NCBI RefSeq assembly: GCF_023653455.1
Contig: NZ_JAKEDR010000001.1
Coordinates: forward strand, 1-64,000
DNA: 64,000 bases
DNA from: Paraclostridium ghonii
Lineage (GTDB): Bacteria; Bacillota; Clostridia; Peptostreptococcales; Peptostreptococcaceae
Direction: 5' to 3'
Numbering within the stretch: position 1 is the first letter of the stretch; each line of letters opens with the position of its first letter. A program made the position numbers and the translations under genes. Below the pieces are notes generated by a model. That model did not search any database and was not told where the DNA came from. It saw only the letters and a program-made list of their open reading frames with translations. Of the stretch, positions 62,676-64,000 are shown piece after piece.

Positions 62676-63253
62676 TTTATATCTTCTACATAATTATTTA
62701 TATTAATATTTAAAATTTCTTTTTCTCTTTCATTTGCTTTAAAAAATAATTTATCACTACTATTTATGTAATGATTATATGATAACTTAGTATTTATACT
62801 TTTAAAGAAAAAGTCCATTACTATCTGTCCACCTTTAAACTGTGATGTATATGGTTCACTACCACCAACAGCAATATACATTCCAACTCTTTTTTTATTT
62901 CTATCAATAGATGGTTTTTTTAATATATACTTGCTAGCATATATTGCTTGTGTCCTATCAACAACAGTTTTAACTTTAGCGGATATACAGTCAAAATGAA
63001 CAGGGCTAACTACTATGGTTCCTTTGGATTTATCAAACATATCATACATAGGAGTCATATCATCTTTAAATTTACAAAACCCTTTTTTTTCACAAAATCC
63101 ACAAGCCGTACAGTATTCTATATTCATATCATATATATTAAAAACTTTGTAAGTTATTTTATTTTGATTCAATTTTTCTGTTATTGAGTTTATTATGCTC
63201 ATACAGTTTTTATTTTTTCTTGGACTTCCATTGATTATTAAAATCTCACTCAT
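62663..63253 (-). CDS. Iron-sulfur flavoprotein, NADPH-dependent FMN reductase family
   Basis: A 196-residue flavodoxin-fold electron carrier. FMN-binding ILIINGSPRKNKNC opens the protein, followed by a compact Cys motif CTACGFCEKKGFC (C-x2-C-x2-C-x5-C), typical of Isf-type [4Fe-4S] clusters. I use ATG 63253, which has AAGGAG seven bases upstream; an in-frame ATG at 63286 overlaps the PP2C gene. Donor and acceptor are unknown. It is 10 bases from the upstream phosphatase gene. Confidence 0.88.
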   Translation of the reverse strand: MSEILIINGSPRKNKNCMSIINSITEKLNQNKITYKVFNIYDMNIEYCTACGFCEKKGFCKFKDDMTPMYDMFDKSKGTIVVSPVHFDCISAKVKTVVDRTQAIYASKYILKKPSIDRNKKRVGMYIAVGGSEPYTSQFKGGQIVMDFFFKSINTKLSYNHYINSSDKLFFKANEREKEILNININNYVEDIKELG

Positions 63254-63263
63254 ATTAATCTCC

Positions 63264-64000
63264 TTATATATCTTTAAGAGTAACAATTAATATATCATCC
63301 TCAAAATCACTTTTTTGTGAAAACTCCCATAACTTAGATTTTAAAACAGTTACAATATCTTCTTTATATAAACAACTAGTTTCCTCTAAAAATGATTTTA
63401 ATCTTTCAACTCCAAACTCTTCTTTATTATGGTTTTTTATTTCTAATATACCATCTGTATATAAAGAAACAGTTTTAAATTTAGATATATCTACTTCCTT
63501 GTCAGAATATTCTACTTCTTGTAATATACCTATAGGGATTCCTTTACTACATTTTATAAATGAAGCTTTGTTATTTTTATCCACACCTATCGGGTAGTAA
63601 TGCCCTGCATTAGATACAATCATTTTATCTTCATTACTTTTTATTACCCCAATTACACAAGTTGTGAAAACTCCCATTTTATCAAACTCATCAAATAGAA
63701 ATTGATTTATATTCTCCATTATTTCACTAGGTTTATCATATTGTTTTGCTAAAACTTTAAATGCACCCTTTATCATTGCTACCACATAGTTTGATACAAT
63801 ACCATGTCCCATTACATCTGCTAATATAGTTACAACTGTTCCATCATCTTTTTTTATAGTATGATAGAAATCTCCGCCCACTACTTTTGCTGGTTTATGA
63901 AAATATCTTAATTCTCTATTATTATCTAAAATTTTATTTCCCTTGTTCATTATAAGCTTTTGCTGTTGGTTTAAAATCTTAAGTTCATTTTCTAAAACTT
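63264..64000 (-). CDS. PP2C/SpoIIE-type serine phosphatase (partial, 5' end missing)
   Basis: The C-terminal part of a PPM phosphatase; the frame stays open to the right edge (LENELKILNQQQKL precedes the internal Met), so the start is outside. The catalytic domain begins at about window position 63910, with KVVGGDFYH, then ADVMGHGIVSNY, NAGHYYPIG and the closing DDILIVTLKDI. These hold the metal-binding Asp residues. The upstream coiled-coil linker suggests an N-terminal sensor or receiver domain. An internal ATG at 63950 is not the real start. The target could be an anti-sigma-factor antagonist, as is common. Confidence 0.85.
   Translation of the reverse strand, partial: VLENELKILNQQQKLIMNKGNKILDNNRELRYFHKPAKVVGGDFYHTIKKDDGTVVTILADVMGHGIVSNYVVAMIKGAFKVLAKQYDKPSEIMENINQFLFDEFDKMGVFTTCVIGVIKSNEDKMIVSNAGHYYPIGVDKNNKASFIKCSKGIPIGILQEVEYSDKEVDISKFKTVSLYTDGILEIKNHNKEEFGVERLKSFLEETSCLYKEDIVTVLKSKLWEFSQKSDFEDDILIVTLKDI

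Noticed and set aside
63264-63950. Complete phosphatase starting at ATG 63950
   Set aside because: The frame continues upstream to the window edge without a stop and no ribosome-binding site precedes that ATG, so the gene is truncated by the window.
1-64000. tRNA, rRNA or CRISPR arrays
   Set aside because: No cloverleaf with a TTCGA-type arm, no rRNA-like stretch, and no regularly spaced direct repeats were seen on either strand.

Overview
The window is chromosomal DNA of a low-GC, endospore-forming Firmicute. The AT-rich codon use, the sporulation genes (spoIVA, spoIIGA-sigE-sigG, YIEGIA proteins), the division cluster without ftsA, and the T-box leaders point to class Clostridia. Family Peptostreptococcaceae (Clostridioides, Romboutsia, Paraclostridium) is my best guess from overall gene content, not a proven placement. 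Almost every gene lies on the minus strand, so transcription runs from high to low coordinates; only ychF and an HxlR-type regulator are on the plus strand. Left edge (1-2091): the end of a Tn554-like element with two tyrosine-recombinase-type genes; its cargo would lie beyond base 1. Next (2092-10805) come a T-box-controlled methylthioadenosine/SAH nucleosidase, a T-box-controlled isoleucyl-tRNA synthetase of the GXHH type, and the division-associated ylm cluster (HlyD-like, yggS, sepF, yggT, ylmH, divIVA). 10926-20587 holds an alanine/sodium symporter, spoIVA, gpsA, plsY, der, a radical-SAM DUF512 protein, and a small protein with two YIEGIA paralogues. 20649-25877 holds a PhoPR-like two-component pair, pgeF, nrdR, ylmC and a bifunctional GGDEF/HD-GYP enzyme. 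25904-27275 is a compact Agr-type peptide-signalling unit: a 39-residue AgrD-like pro-peptide, AgrB, and a membrane protein that looks like the sensor half of AgrC without a kinase. It sits directly downstream of the sporulation sigma factors. 27340-43904 is a fused sporulation and cell-wall/division block: rsmH, ftsL, a PASTA penicillin-binding protein, murF, mraY, murD, ftsW/spoVE, murG, murA, ftsQ, a 610-base gene-free gap, ftsZ, then spoIIGA, sigE and sigG. It lacks mraZ and ftsA, and murE is displaced to 51610. 43908-50452 holds lgt, a PHP phosphatase, an M16 peptidase pair, a membrane-anchored degenerate chelatase-like protein and ychF. 50739-64000 holds an acetyltransferase, murE, pyruvate:ferredoxin oxidoreductase, deoC, an HxlR regulator, pduL, aroC-aroB-aroA, an iron-sulfur flavoprotein and a truncated PP2C/SpoIIE-type phosphatase. 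The strongest unexplained signals are: (a) the kinase-less agr unit; (b) two copies of an intergenic element with unrelated but fully self-complementary arms around a conserved core, each placed between a stop codon and a terminator; (c) a second intergenic repeat family whose outer stem pairs only as RNA; (d) the long gap upstream of ftsZ; (e) eight-G tracts at the ribosome-binding sites of agrB and spoIIGA. All assignments come from reading the sequence; no database search was run.
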